A stretch of 23,246 nucleotides of DNA, taken from positions 1 to 23,246 of the forward strand of contig JAEZDW010000101.1 in the NCBI GenBank assembly GCA_023417955.1. The letters run 5' to 3'. The first letter of the stretch is position 1, and every line of letters begins with the position of its first letter. The notes beneath the pieces were generated by a model, which saw only the letters and a program-made list of their open reading frames with translations, ran no database searches and was not told the DNA's origin. Below are positions 15,217 through 23,003 of the stretch, piece after piece. Made by a program: the position numbers and the translations under genes. The DNA comes from Bacteroidota bacterium (GTDB taxonomy: Bacteria > Bacteroidota > Bacteroidia > Cytophagales > Cyclobacteriaceae).

Positions 15217-16185
15217 CCCAACCCGTTTTTCAACGATGTCACGCACAATCATTTCAGCGTGCACACGGGAATTCTCAATGAACCATTTGTTGGTTTTCAA
15301 TCCGCCGCAGACAACACCCGCGAGGTAAAGTCCTTTCACGTTGGTTTCCATGGTATGCTCATCGTACACCGGCGTGTGAAATTCGTCGTCGTGAAATGTT
15401 ATGCCCGAACGAGTCATGAAATCAAAAGGAGGCTGGTATCCTGTCATAGCAAGCACGAAATCATTGGGTATTCGAATCTCGCCTTCCGGGGTTCTAATGT
15501 CGACGTCGGTCTTTGTGATGTTAATGACTGATGAGTTGAAGTATGCCTTTATAGAACCCTCCAGGATTCTGTTTTCGATATCTGGTCGAACCCAGTATTT
15601 AACGCTTTCCCGAATTGCTGATTCGCGGATTACCATGGTTACCTCCGCACCCTTACGCCAGGTTTCAAGCGCGACGTCCACCGCTGAATTGGCGGCCCCA
15701 ATTACCACCAGCTTTTGTCCAAAGAACGGGTGGGGCTCTTTGTAGTAGTGAAACACTTTCGGAAGTTCTTCTCCGGGAACGTTGAGCAGGTATGGAAGGT
15801 CGTAGAAGCCCAGCGCTAGAACTACATACATTGCGCGATACCGACCTTTACCGGTAACGACTTCAAAGCCGTTTTCGGTGTGGTTTATTTCCGAGACGGG
15901 TTCGTACAAATGTATGTTCAGATCCCACGCCATTGTCACCCGGCGATAGTACTCCAGCGCTTCGAATCGGTTTGGCTTGGGTTGATGTGAAATAAATGGT
16001 ACACCTCCGATTTCGAGACGCTCGGAAGTTGAAAAGAAAGTCATGTTTAGCGGGTAATTGTAAAGCGAGTTTACGAGGCATCCTTTTTCGATGATCACAT
16101 AGGATAACCCTGCTTTTTTCGCCTCTATGCCGCACGCCAACCCGATCGGGCCGCCGCCTATAATAATAAGATCAAAATCCCCCAT
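15199..16185 (-). CDS. ypdA: YpdA-family flavoprotein (putative bacillithiol disulfide reductase)
   Basis: This 328-residue protein of the pyridine nucleotide-disulfide oxidoreductase superfamily has an FAD-binding GGGPIGLACGIEA (10-22), NADPH-binding VVIGAANSAVDVALE (160-174) and a C-terminal FAD motif NVKGLYLAGVVCGG. There is no CXXC redox pair, as expected for YpdA. N-terminal family features such as VNSLYNYPLNMTFFSTSERLEIG-like and LPKVFHYYKEPHPFFGQ are clear. S. aureus YpdA reduces bacillithiol disulfide with NADPH, and its Cys14 has been reported as important. The matching position here is Ile14, with a cysteine at 18 instead. The function is therefore likely but not certain to be low-molecular-weight thiol recycling. 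An exact TAnnTTTG element lies about 70 bases upstream of the ATG. Confidence 0.88.
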   Translation of the reverse strand: MGDFDLIIIGGGPIGLACGIEAKKAGLSYVIIEKGCLVNSLYNYPLNMTFFSTSERLEIGGVPFISHQPKPNRFEALEYYRRVTMAWDLNIHLYEPVSEINHTENGFEVVTGKGRYRAMYVVLALGFYDLPYLLNVPGEELPKVFHYYKEPHPFFGQKLVVIGAANSAVDVALETWRKGAEVTMVIRESAIRESVKYWVRPDIENRILEGSIKAYFNSSVINITKTDVDIRTPEGEIRIPNDFVLAMTGYQPPFDFMTRSGITFHDDEFHTPVYDEHTMETNVKGLYLAGVVCGGLKTNKWFIENSRVHAEMIVRDIVEKRVGSGKPV

Positions 16186-16256
16186 AAAATCCCGTTACAA
16201 CCAAAAAAATCGGGGTGTTTCTGTGCTGTTCTATTTACGAATATTGCCCCTGGAAA

Positions 16257-16264
16257 CAAAAGTA
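16257..16264 (-). promoter_or_regulatory. Candidate Bacteroidota -7 element for the ypdA-like gene
   Basis: The minus strand reads TACTTTTG, an exact TAnnTTTG match. A TTG lies 23 bases further upstream, slightly beyond the ideal -33 spacing. The predicted leader is about 65 bases. The element lies 10 bases outside the start of the divergent membrane-protein gene. Confidence 0.45.
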
Positions 16265-16274
16265 CATTCCATTT

Positions 16275-16667
16275 ATGCATTCTGGCGCAATGGTTGTCAA
16301 AAAGTCTGACCGCGAAATAAGTCGCGTACAACGCTACATTTACACCCTGGCTTTGGCGAGCTTTCTTGTTTCTTTTCCTGAAGGCTTTCGCGAATCCACG
16401 CCATATAATCTGATCATACACTTCTGCGCAAGCCTGGCGCTACTTTGCCTGGTTCCCGGCGCATTCAGGCGACCAGTACTTACATTGACTGCATGTTTTA
16501 CAATTCTCATTGTTGTCTGGGGTGGATTTTTGCTTTCGGCAGAAACCTATGGGACCTGGGTCTTTTTTAAAGCGGCGTGTTTACTGCTTTTTGTTCCCGC
16601 GTATCGAACTGCACTCCGCGCACGTGCAATGATAAAACGGACGCGCTCCGAGAAGCCGTCGCATTAG
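16275..16667 (+). CDS. Small hypothetical membrane protein
   Basis: From the ATG at 16275 the protein has 130 residues. An ATG at 16290 gives 125 residues and is equally plausible. The frame extends to 16215 but the extra residues look non-coding. About four hydrophobic segments are visible: YIYTLALASFLVSF, LIIHFCASLALLCLVPGAF, VLTLTACFTILIVVWGGFLL and VFFKAACLLLFVPAY. They are framed by basic ends (VVKKSDREISR at the N-terminus, RARAMIKRTRSEK at the C-terminus). I recognise no family. It lies between the divergent ypdA-like gene and the rightward DPP-IV gene, 92 bases before the latter. Coding status rests on the consistent membrane topology, so it is probable rather than certain. Confidence 0.6.
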   Translation: MHSGAMVVKKSDREISRVQRYIYTLALASFLVSFPEGFRESTPYNLIIHFCASLALLCLVPGAFRRPVLTLTACFTILIVVWGGFLLSAETYGTWVFFKAACLLLFVPAYRTALRARAMIKRTRSEKPSH

Positions 16668-16759
16668 CTTGACAGCATAGCCTGGTCCTACCGCTTATTA
16701 AAATCCTCGTTGATCCAAAATCAAAATAATTCTTAATTGCGCGCTTTAACGCAACTAAG

Positions 16760-18928
16760 ATGTCACTACTTCGGAAAAGCGCGTCGCTGTTCCTTCTTCT
16801 TGCTGCTGCGTGGAATGGATTTTCTCAGCAGGAGATTTCGGTGGAGGATTTCACGATTAGAAATACCTTTCATGTAAAATCTGTCTCAGGGATCAACTGG
16901 ACGGAGGATGGTCGCTTCTACACAACCCTTCAGGATGATCAGATTTTTCGTTACGACATATCCAGTGGAAGGGCAGTAGAAACAGTTCTCGCCAAAGGCG
17001 TTTTGCCTGCTGACGTTCACATTAAGGAATATTCGTTCAGCTCGGATCAGAACCGCATATTGCTTGCTACCGACGTGGTTGATATTTACCGGCGATCCTT
17101 TGTGGCGGAGTATTACGTTTTTGATGTAAGGACCAAACGTGTTGAAAAACTCTCAAGCGGAGGAAAACAATCCTATGCAACGTTTTCACCCGACGGCTCG
17201 AAGGTCGCGTTCGTGAGACAAAACAATTTGTACTACGTCACTCTTGATGGAATGACAGAAGTCGCGGTGACCACCGACGGAAAATCCAATCACATCATTA
17301 ACGGTACAACGGACTGGGTATATGAAGAAGAATTGAGTTTGGTCGTGGGTTTCTTCTGGTCTCCGGATTCAAAGAAGCTGGCGTATTACCGGTTTGACGA
17401 ATCAAATGTGAAGGAGTACCTGCTTCAGGTTTGGGGCAATAACCTTTATCCCATGGACTACCGCTTCAAATATCCTAAGGCGGGTGAAGAGAATTCGCGT
17501 GTAAGCATTCACATTTACGATCTCGAAGGTCGTAACACGGTTAAGGCGCACTTACCCGAACATGAATATGTTCCGCGCGTTCAATGGACGCAGGATGCCG
17601 AACTGCTCGCCGTACGATTGTTGAACAGGCTTCAAAATGAACTCACGCTTTTTCACGTGAAGGCGTCTACCGGAGAATCAACAGAAATACTCAAGGAAAC
17701 AAGTGATACGTATATTGATCTTCGCTTTGTCGAAGACCTGATCTATCTCAGGGATAAAAAACATTTTGTCTGCGCGAGCGAACGCACCGGATTTAAACAT
17801 CTTTACCTATACACGACGACAGGGAAACTCGTCAATGCCATAACCAAGGGCGAGTTTGAAGTGTCAAGCCTGGTTTCCATTGACGAAAAATCAAAGTTGG
17901 TTTACTACGTGAGCACTGAGGCGTCACCGCTTGAGCGTCAATTTTACCGGATCAATTTCGCGGGCACACGCAAAGAACGTCTCACTCCGGGAAAAGGACA
18001 ACATCATATTAAGATGAGCCCCGACTTCAGCAATTATATGGATTACCATAAGAGCAGCACCAGCCCCCTCGTTGTGTCCCTATTCCAAACCAAAGGCAAC
18101 CGGCTCATGCGTGTGCTTGAAAGCAACGAAGAACTGGAGGCGAAGCTGAAAGAATACAATGTAGTGTCAAAAGAGTTTTTCAAATTCAAAGCCGATGACG
18201 GAACAGAGCTGAACGGTTACTTCTTAAAGCCACCTTCATTTTCAGAGACGAGAAAGTATCCGGTTGTACTTTACCAATATAGCGGACCCGGCTCTCAGAA
18301 TACCGGTGACACCTGGGCAGGAAGTCACTACTTCTTTCATCAGCTTCTTGCGCAGAAAGGGTTTCTGGTAGCTGTCGTTGATACACGCGGTACAGGTGCA
18401 AGAGGCGCCTCTTTCAAAAAGATGACATATAAAGAGCTGGGTAAGTATGAGCTTCAGGATTTGGTCTCGGCAGCAAAATATTTTTCTACCCTTCCCTATG
18501 TAGATAAAGAGCGACTGGGCATATGGGGTTGGAGCTATGGCGGATATATGGCCGCGCTTGCGATGACCAAGGCGAGTGGTGTCTTCAAAACTGGTATTGC
18601 GGTCGCACCGGTTACAAACTGGAGATTCTACGATACAATCTACACTGAGCGGTTTCTACAGACACCGCAGCTGAATCCCTCTGGTTACGACGACAATTCA
18701 CCGCTCACACACGCCGCGCGCCTGCAAGGTAATTTCCTCATGATCCATGGAACTGGTGACGACAATGTGCACTTCCAGAATTCTGTTCAATTCGAGAGTG
18801 CACTGATTCACGCGGGCAAGCAATTCCGTTCCTTCTACTATCCTGATAAGCACCATGGGATTCAGGGATCAAAAACGAGATTGCACCTCTATACCATGAT
18901 GCTGGACTTTCTGGCAGAAACCCTTTGA
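16760..18928 (+). CDS. Dipeptidyl peptidase IV (S9B prolyl peptidase)
   Basis: This 722-residue exported peptidase has a signal peptide (MSLLRKSASLFLLLAAAWNGFSQ). The N-terminal beta-propeller (about 40-470) carries DWVYEEELSL (185-194), whose glutamates bind the substrate amino terminus in DPP-IV. The C-terminal alpha/beta-hydrolase domain (about 480-722) has PVVLYQYSGPGSQ, the oxyanion-side tyrosine, the nucleophile GWSYGGYMAAL (S592), HGTGDDNVHFQNS (D667, N669) and KHHGI (H699). DPP-IV removes X-Pro or X-Ala dipeptides from peptide N-termini, here probably in the periplasm for peptide nutrition. The length matches bacterial DPP-IV enzymes. The 281-base stretch after it (18929-19209) holds no gene and, apart from one palindrome, no recognised element. 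Confidence 0.94.
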   Translation: MSLLRKSASLFLLLAAAWNGFSQQEISVEDFTIRNTFHVKSVSGINWTEDGRFYTTLQDDQIFRYDISSGRAVETVLAKGVLPADVHIKEYSFSSDQNRILLATDVVDIYRRSFVAEYYVFDVRTKRVEKLSSGGKQSYATFSPDGSKVAFVRQNNLYYVTLDGMTEVAVTTDGKSNHIINGTTDWVYEEELSLVVGFFWSPDSKKLAYYRFDESNVKEYLLQVWGNNLYPMDYRFKYPKAGEENSRVSIHIYDLEGRNTVKAHLPEHEYVPRVQWTQDAELLAVRLLNRLQNELTLFHVKASTGESTEILKETSDTYIDLRFVEDLIYLRDKKHFVCASERTGFKHLYLYTTTGKLVNAITKGEFEVSSLVSIDEKSKLVYYVSTEASPLERQFYRINFAGTRKERLTPGKGQHHIKMSPDFSNYMDYHKSSTSPLVVSLFQTKGNRLMRVLESNEELEAKLKEYNVVSKEFFKFKADDGTELNGYFLKPPSFSETRKYPVVLYQYSGPGSQNTGDTWAGSHYFFHQLLAQKGFLVAVVDTRGTGARGASFKKMTYKELGKYELQDLVSAAKYFSTLPYVDKERLGIWGWSYGGYMAALAMTKASGVFKTGIAVAPVTNWRFYDTIYTERFLQTPQLNPSGYDDNSPLTHAARLQGNFLMIHGTGDDNVHFQNSVQFESALIHAGKQFRSFYYPDKHHGIQGSKTRLHLYTMMLDFLAETL

Positions 18929-19166
18929 AGGTTTGATAACTTCTTCGACCTCAGTCCGGCGTCATTTGAGAAATACCTCCAATGCCTGAAAATATGTGGA
19001 TTACACGTCCGGCCAAGTGAGATGTTGCCGCACCAACCGGTAAAAGGCAGTTGATTTCCCTTCACGATTTTGATTTGCGTACTATACACCGTTCGGGGGG
19101 ATCGCATTCAGAACAAAGAGATACGCCTTGTTTCACAAAAGAAAGCTGGTGAAATGCGGAAAAAGT

Positions 19167-19186
19167 GAATTTGTTTTTACAAATTC
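19167..19186. repeat. Perfect palindrome in the 2H-phosphoesterase leader
   Basis: GAATTTGT and ACAAATTC pair perfectly over eight bases with a TTTT loop. It lies 23 bases before the preferred ATG at 19210. There is no T-run on either side beyond the loop, so it is more likely an operator or leader hairpin than a terminator. It overlaps an alternative GTG start at 19165, which argues that this GTG is not used. Confidence 0.5.
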
Positions 19187-19209
19187 CATCCGGAAAGGAA
19201 GCGGATTGT

Positions 19210-19791
19210 ATGCCGGTGACTCATTCTTCAAAACCTAAACAGTATTTTCTCGCCATCGTGCCGCCGCCGCCGGTATTCGAGGAGGCGTTGAATCTTAAGC
19301 ACTATTTTAAAGAACATTACAACACGAAGGCGTCTTTGAATTCGCCGCCGCACATTACGCTCCACATGCCGTTCCGATGGAAGGAAGAAAAGGAGCACGA
19401 ACTTGAGGAAAAACTTCGTGCATTCAAGGCAGGGGTTTCTTCGTTCACAATGCAGCTTCGGAATTTTGGGTCTTTTCCTCCTCGTGTAATTTTTATTGAT
19501 GTCGTCGCAAACCCTGACCTGATAGCTGTGCAAAACAGACTAATGAAATTCTGCAAGGTTGAGCTGAATATCTTTAACGCAGATTATAAAGATCAACCGT
19601 TCCACCCGCATCTCACTCTTGCATTTCGGGATCTCAAGAAGAGTATCTATGCTGAGGCCTGGAAGGAGTTTTCTGAAAAGCCGTATACAGCAGAATTTGA
19701 AGTCAGAAGTTTCGCGATCCTCAAGCACAATGGCCGCACATGGGAAGTGCTCACCAATATTCCCCTCAACCCTGGGGTCGATAAACATTGA
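19210..19791 (+). CDS. 2'-5' RNA ligase/2H phosphoesterase family protein
   Basis: This protein has 193 residues from the ATG at 19210, which is preceded by a purine-rich GGAAAGGAAG site. A GTG at 19165 in the same frame would add 15 residues across a palindrome. Two HxTx motifs define the 2H phosphoesterase fold: H48-I-T-L in SPPHITLHMPF and H134-L-T-L in FHPHLTLAFRDL, in this start's numbering. The spacing of about 85 residues between them is typical. Family members hydrolyse or form 2',5' or cyclic phosphodiester bonds in RNA or nucleotides, but in vivo substrates are mostly unknown. The stop overlaps the downstream permease start by four bases. Confidence 0.87.
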   Translation: MPVTHSSKPKQYFLAIVPPPPVFEEALNLKHYFKEHYNTKASLNSPPHITLHMPFRWKEEKEHELEEKLRAFKAGVSSFTMQLRNFGSFPPRVIFIDVVANPDLIAVQNRLMKFCKVELNIFNADYKDQPFHPHLTLAFRDLKKSIYAEAWKEFSEKPYTAEFEVRSFAILKHNGRTWEVLTNIPLNPGVDKH

Positions 19792-20546
19792 TCGGGTTAG
19801 TCACATTCTTTGGACACAATCTCTCCGTCGGCGACCTGATTATCTTTTATATCGTTGCTATGCTTGTGGGCATGGCAAAGACGGGCGTACAAGGGGCAGG
19901 ATTGCTCTCTGTTCCGCTTCTCGCCATTGTTTTTGGCGGGCAGTCTTCGACGGGAATTCTGCTTCCAGTGCTTTGCGTCGCCGACATGCTTGGTGTGGCA
20001 TATTACCATCGCCATGCAGACTGGACTCAGTTGCGCCGCCTTTTTCCATGGGCTGCACTGGGGACGCTTATCGGGACCGTTGTGGGCAACGTTATCAATG
20101 ACGCCGCATTCAAAACGATCATGGCAATTGCTATTCTTGGTTCCGTCGCGATGATGGTATTTATGCGCAATGAAAAGATGAGAGCTCCGGGTCCGGCTGC
20201 CGCAAGATTTGTTGGCGTTCTTGGGGGATTCACATCGATGGTGGGTAACCTCGCAGGGCCAATGATGGCGGTCTTCTTTCTATTCATGCAGTTGCCGAAA
20301 CTGGTCTTCATAGGAACGTCTGCGTGGTTCTTCCTTGCGCTCAACTTCTTTAAGATACCGTTTCATGTTTTTCACTGGAAAACAATCAATCTGAACACGT
20401 TTTACATGACGCTGACGGCTGTGCCGGTCGTGGTAGCGGGTGCCGGGTTGGGTGTATTGATTGTTCGAAATTTATCTGAGCGCTTCTACCGACAGTTCAT
20501 TATCGTCATGACAATATTGGCGGCTATTCTGATGCTGGTACTTTAG
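19788..20546 (+). CDS. TauE/SafE (TSUP) family permease
   Basis: This 252-residue inner-membrane protein has about eight hydrophobic segments. The N-terminal repeat VGMAKTGVQGAGLLSVPLLAIVFGG (about 28-52) and the second repeat GVLGGFTSMVGNLAGPMMAVFFL (about 143-165) are the two homologous halves typical of this family. It exports or imports sulfur-containing organic anions such as sulfite or sulfoacetate. No substrate can be assigned here. The start is a TTG at 19788 that overlaps the preceding TGA as TTGA, suggesting translational coupling. No ATG lies upstream in the frame, and the next (Met24, GMAKTGVQ region) would cut the first helix. The stop overlaps the convergent PLP-enzyme gene by four bases. 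Confidence 0.86.
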   Translation: MIGLVTFFGHNLSVGDLIIFYIVAMLVGMAKTGVQGAGLLSVPLLAIVFGGQSSTGILLPVLCVADMLGVAYYHRHADWTQLRRLFPWAALGTLIGTVVGNVINDAAFKTIMAIAILGSVAMMVFMRNEKMRAPGPAAARFVGVLGGFTSMVGNLAGPMMAVFFLFMQLPKLVFIGTSAWFFLALNFFKIPFHVFHWKTINLNTFYMTLTAVPVVVAGAGLGVLIVRNLSERFYRQFIIVMTILAAILMLVL

Positions 20547-21445
20547 ACGGCAAGTGCGGCCTGTAGCCCACCCGTATGAATGGCAATTATCGTCGTGCCG
20601 CGCGAAAACGAACCTGCTCTGATTTCGCTGGCTATTCCAAACAGCATCTTGCCCGTATAGACGTGATCGAGGATGAGGTTGTGCTGGTATTTCATTTCTC
20701 GTATGAAATCAATCAACCGGTCTGTGGTTTTTGCGTATCCGCCAAATTCATAACCACGCAACAAATCCCAATTGTTCTGGCCGTCGTATCCGGCCGTTTG
20801 AACAAGCGCTGTCACTTCCTTTGTGAGATTGTCACCAAGCTTCAGTACAGGAACACCGGTCAGAAATCGGTCGCCTTTAAATCCGGCAATCAAACCTGCG
20901 AAAGTTCCGGCTGTGCCGATTGGAACGAAAAGGCGATCGAACCGTACGGGCTTAAGCTTGTCGGCAAATTCTGCCGCACCTTTTACCGCAAGACTGTTTG
21001 TCCCGCCTTCCGGAATCAGAAAGAAGTCGCCGAATTTTTCGCGGAGGGAATCTGTAAAGGCGCGATCATTTTTCTGGCGATACGTCTCACGCGAGACAAA
21101 GTGAAATCGCATGCCCATGCTTTGCGCAAAGGTGAGTGTAGGATTGAGCGGGTTAACTTCCTCGCCACGAATTACTCCGATTGACGAAAGACCAAGTTCT
21201 TTGGCAGCCGCAGCGACCGCATAAATGTGATTTGAGAAAGCGCCTCCGAATGTCAGAAGGCTGATTTTTTTCTGCCGAGCCGCTTCAATAAGATTGTATT
21301 TCAGTTTCCACCATTTGTTACCCGAAACGGTCGGATGATTGAGATCCTCACGCTTTACTAATAGGCGCACGCCTTTTTCAGAAGCCACAGGCAGGTGTAA
21401 TTCAGAAAGCGGTGTTTCATTGTAAGACAAAGCCATCGGCGTCAA
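20543..21445 (-). CDS. ACC deaminase/D-cysteine desulfhydrase-family PLP enzyme
   Basis: This 300-residue fold-type II PLP enzyme has the cofactor lysine in SGNKWWKLKYN (K44), the phosphate or substrate-side motif TFGGAFSNHIYA (65-76, with S71-N72-H73) and a glycine-rich PIGTAGTFAGLIAGF (about 175-190). Family members open 1-aminocyclopropane-1-carboxylate or desulfurate D-cysteine. The sequence does not let me choose, and D-cysteine desulfhydrase activity is the commoner finding for bacterial members outside plant-associated species. It is slightly shorter than E. coli DcyD (328 aa). ATGs at 21445 and 21436 are both possible starts. It is divergent from the radical SAM gene and ends four bases inside the TSUP permease gene. 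Confidence 0.88.
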   Translation of the reverse strand: MTPMALSYNETPLSELHLPVASEKGVRLLVKREDLNHPTVSGNKWWKLKYNLIEAARQKKISLLTFGGAFSNHIYAVAAAAKELGLSSIGVIRGEEVNPLNPTLTFAQSMGMRFHFVSRETYRQKNDRAFTDSLREKFGDFFLIPEGGTNSLAVKGAAEFADKLKPVRFDRLFVPIGTAGTFAGLIAGFKGDRFLTGVPVLKLGDNLTKEVTALVQTAGYDGQNNWDLLRGYEFGGYAKTTDRLIDFIREMKYQHNLILDHVYTGKMLFGIASEIRAGSFSRGTTIIAIHTGGLQAALAV

Positions 21446-21461
21446 ATTAAATCAATTTTCA

Positions 21462-21494
21462 TTTGACTATGACTGCCGCGTTTACCTACCTTTA
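21462..21494 (+). promoter_or_regulatory. Candidate Bacteroidota promoter for the radical SAM gene
   Basis: TTTG at 21462-21465 and TACCTTTA at 21487-21494 are 21 bases apart. This fits the -33 TTTG / -7 TAnnTTTG arrangement of Bacteroidota (seven of eight at -7). Transcription would begin near 21500-21502, giving a leader of about 40 bases before the ATG at 21543. Confidence 0.55.
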
Positions 21495-21542
21495 CTAAAA
21501 TAATTAGATTATCGACTAATATTTTTGGCCTGCTGCTGCACA

Positions 21543-22595
21543 ATGGAAGAAGAATATCGCAAAGGGAGGGGCGCGCAAGTAAAACCTGCGAACAGGTTCT
21601 TGCGGCAGTCTGTTGTCAAAGAACATGTGGAAGGTCTCGATGAAGCCGAGGCCGTTAATGTTAAGACTCAGGTGTTCCTCGAATCGTCTAAGACGATTGT
21701 GAACAAGGTAACAAGCCCTGATCTCGGCATGATGTATTCAACGAATCCATACCAGGGATGCGAGCACGGTTGCATTTATTGTTACGCTCGCAACACACAT
21801 GAATACTGGGGATTCAGTGCAGGACTCGACTTCGAAAGCAAAATCATCGTAAAGAAGGATGCCCCTGCACTAGTGGAAAAGTTTATCCTCCGTCCGGGAT
21901 GGGAGGCGGTGCCTATAAGCGTGTCAGGAAATACGGATTGTTATCAACCTCTTGAGCGTGAGTATAAATTGACGCGCGGAATCCTGCAGGTCTTTGCAAA
22001 CTATAGGCATCCCGTTGGCATGATAACCAAAAACGGTTTGATCACACGTGACATTGATATCCTGCAGGATCTTGCTAAGGATAACCTAGTTCACGTTTAC
22101 ATTTCGATTACAACGCTTGACGAAAAACTTCGCAGTAGGATGGAACCCAGAACGGCAAGCGCAGGAAAAAGGCTGGCCGTCGTTGAGGCGCTTGCAAAGA
22201 ACGGAATTCCGGTCGGCGTTATGAATGCTCCTATAATTCCAGGCCTCAATCATTATGAAATTCCGTCAATAGCCAAAGCGGCTTCTGAACACGGTGCATG
22301 TAACGTCGGAATGACCGTGGTTCGACTTAATGGGGCTATTGGAGCAATATTCGAGGACTGGCTCAGAAAGAATTTTCCCGATCGCTTTGACAAGGTGTGG
22401 AATCAGATTTGTGCACTTCACGGAGGGCAAGTAAACGATTCGCGTTTCGGAACGCGGATGAGCGGAGAAGGGAACTATGCTGAGGTCATTCATCAGCTAT
22501 TCCGTACCGCGAAACGAAAACATTTTAACGATAAGCAAATGCCACCTATTGATCTCTCAAAATTTCGAAAAGGCGGTACATTAACCCTTTTTTAA
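21543..22595 (+). CDS. PA0069-family radical SAM protein
   Basis: This protein has 350 residues from the ATG at 21543. A TTG at 21525 would add six residues (MACCCT-) and is less likely. The iron-sulfur cluster motif is CxxxCxxC in NPYQGCEHGCIYCYARNTHEYWG (C73, C77, C80). SVSGNTDCYQPLEREYKLTR, then GMITKNGLITRDIDIL, ISITTLDEKLRSRMEPRT and MNAPIIPGLN are the later radical SAM barrel motifs. The family is related to spore photoproduct lyase-like enzymes, but its reaction is not established, to my knowledge. The C-terminal part (about 270-350) includes a variable extension ending in FRKGGTLTLF. A VOC protein gene follows 21 bases downstream and is probably co-transcribed. Confidence 0.88.
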   Translation: MEEEYRKGRGAQVKPANRFLRQSVVKEHVEGLDEAEAVNVKTQVFLESSKTIVNKVTSPDLGMMYSTNPYQGCEHGCIYCYARNTHEYWGFSAGLDFESKIIVKKDAPALVEKFILRPGWEAVPISVSGNTDCYQPLEREYKLTRGILQVFANYRHPVGMITKNGLITRDIDILQDLAKDNLVHVYISITTLDEKLRSRMEPRTASAGKRLAVVEALAKNGIPVGVMNAPIIPGLNHYEIPSIAKAASEHGACNVGMTVVRLNGAIGAIFEDWLRKNFPDRFDKVWNQICALHGGQVNDSRFGTRMSGEGNYAEVIHQLFRTAKRKHFNDKQMPPIDLSKFRKGGTLTLF

Positions 22596-22616
22596 AATCA
22601 ATCTCAACTGACTATT

Positions 22617-23003
22617 ATGAGCAAACCATTCAAACCATCAGGTTACAATTCATTGTCACCCTATTTTATTGTGAAAGACGCGTCCAGGTTCATGGAGCTT
22701 ATGAAAAACGTTTTCGATGCAAAAGAACTTCGCCGTTATGACAATGACAACGGAAAGGTTATGCATGCGGAGATGATGATCGACGACTCCGTAATCATGC
22801 TCGCCGAGGGAACTGAGAATTATCCACCGCATAAGTTGATGCTGCATGTTTATGTCAAAGACGCGCATCAATCCTATCAGCGCGCCATTGATAACGGATG
22901 CACAACCATTGAGGCACCCGTGAATAAACCGGGAGACCCCGATACGCGAGGGTCATTCACCGACCCTGATGGTAACTTCTGGTCCGTTGGAACGCAGATC
23001 TGA
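22617..23003 (+). CDS. VOC-superfamily (PhnB/glyoxalase-like) protein
   Basis: This 128-residue single-domain protein has the paired beta-alpha-beta-beta-beta arrangement of the VOC fold. The first half is LSPYFIVKDASRFMELMKNVFDAKELRRY ending in MMIDDSVIMLAE; the second is KLMLHVYVKDAHQSYQRAIDNG and GSFTDPDGNFWSVGTQI. H50 (before AEMMID), E52 and the late DPDGN turn are in positions where VOC enzymes often place metal ligands, but a full set cannot be identified. Members of this subfamily are often annotated as PhnB or glyoxalase-like without known substrates. It probably shares a transcript with the radical SAM gene. Its stop is immediately adjacent to the convergent dipeptidase stop, with no gap. 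Confidence 0.85.
   Translation: MSKPFKPSGYNSLSPYFIVKDASRFMELMKNVFDAKELRRYDNDNGKVMHAEMMIDDSVIMLAEGTENYPPHKLMLHVYVKDAHQSYQRAIDNGCTTIEAPVNKPGDPDTRGSFTDPDGNFWSVGTQI

Noticed and set aside
16674..16706. A TTGACA followed by TATTAA upstream of the DPP-IV gene, suggesting a sigma-70 promoter
   Set aside because: The two boxes are about 21 bases apart rather than 17, and the host group uses TAnnTTTG-type -7 elements. It may be chance.
20576..21184. A 202-residue rightward frame across the PLP-enzyme gene
   Set aside because: It lies antisense to a gene with the PLP lysine and phosphate motifs. It has no signal, domain or ribosome site.
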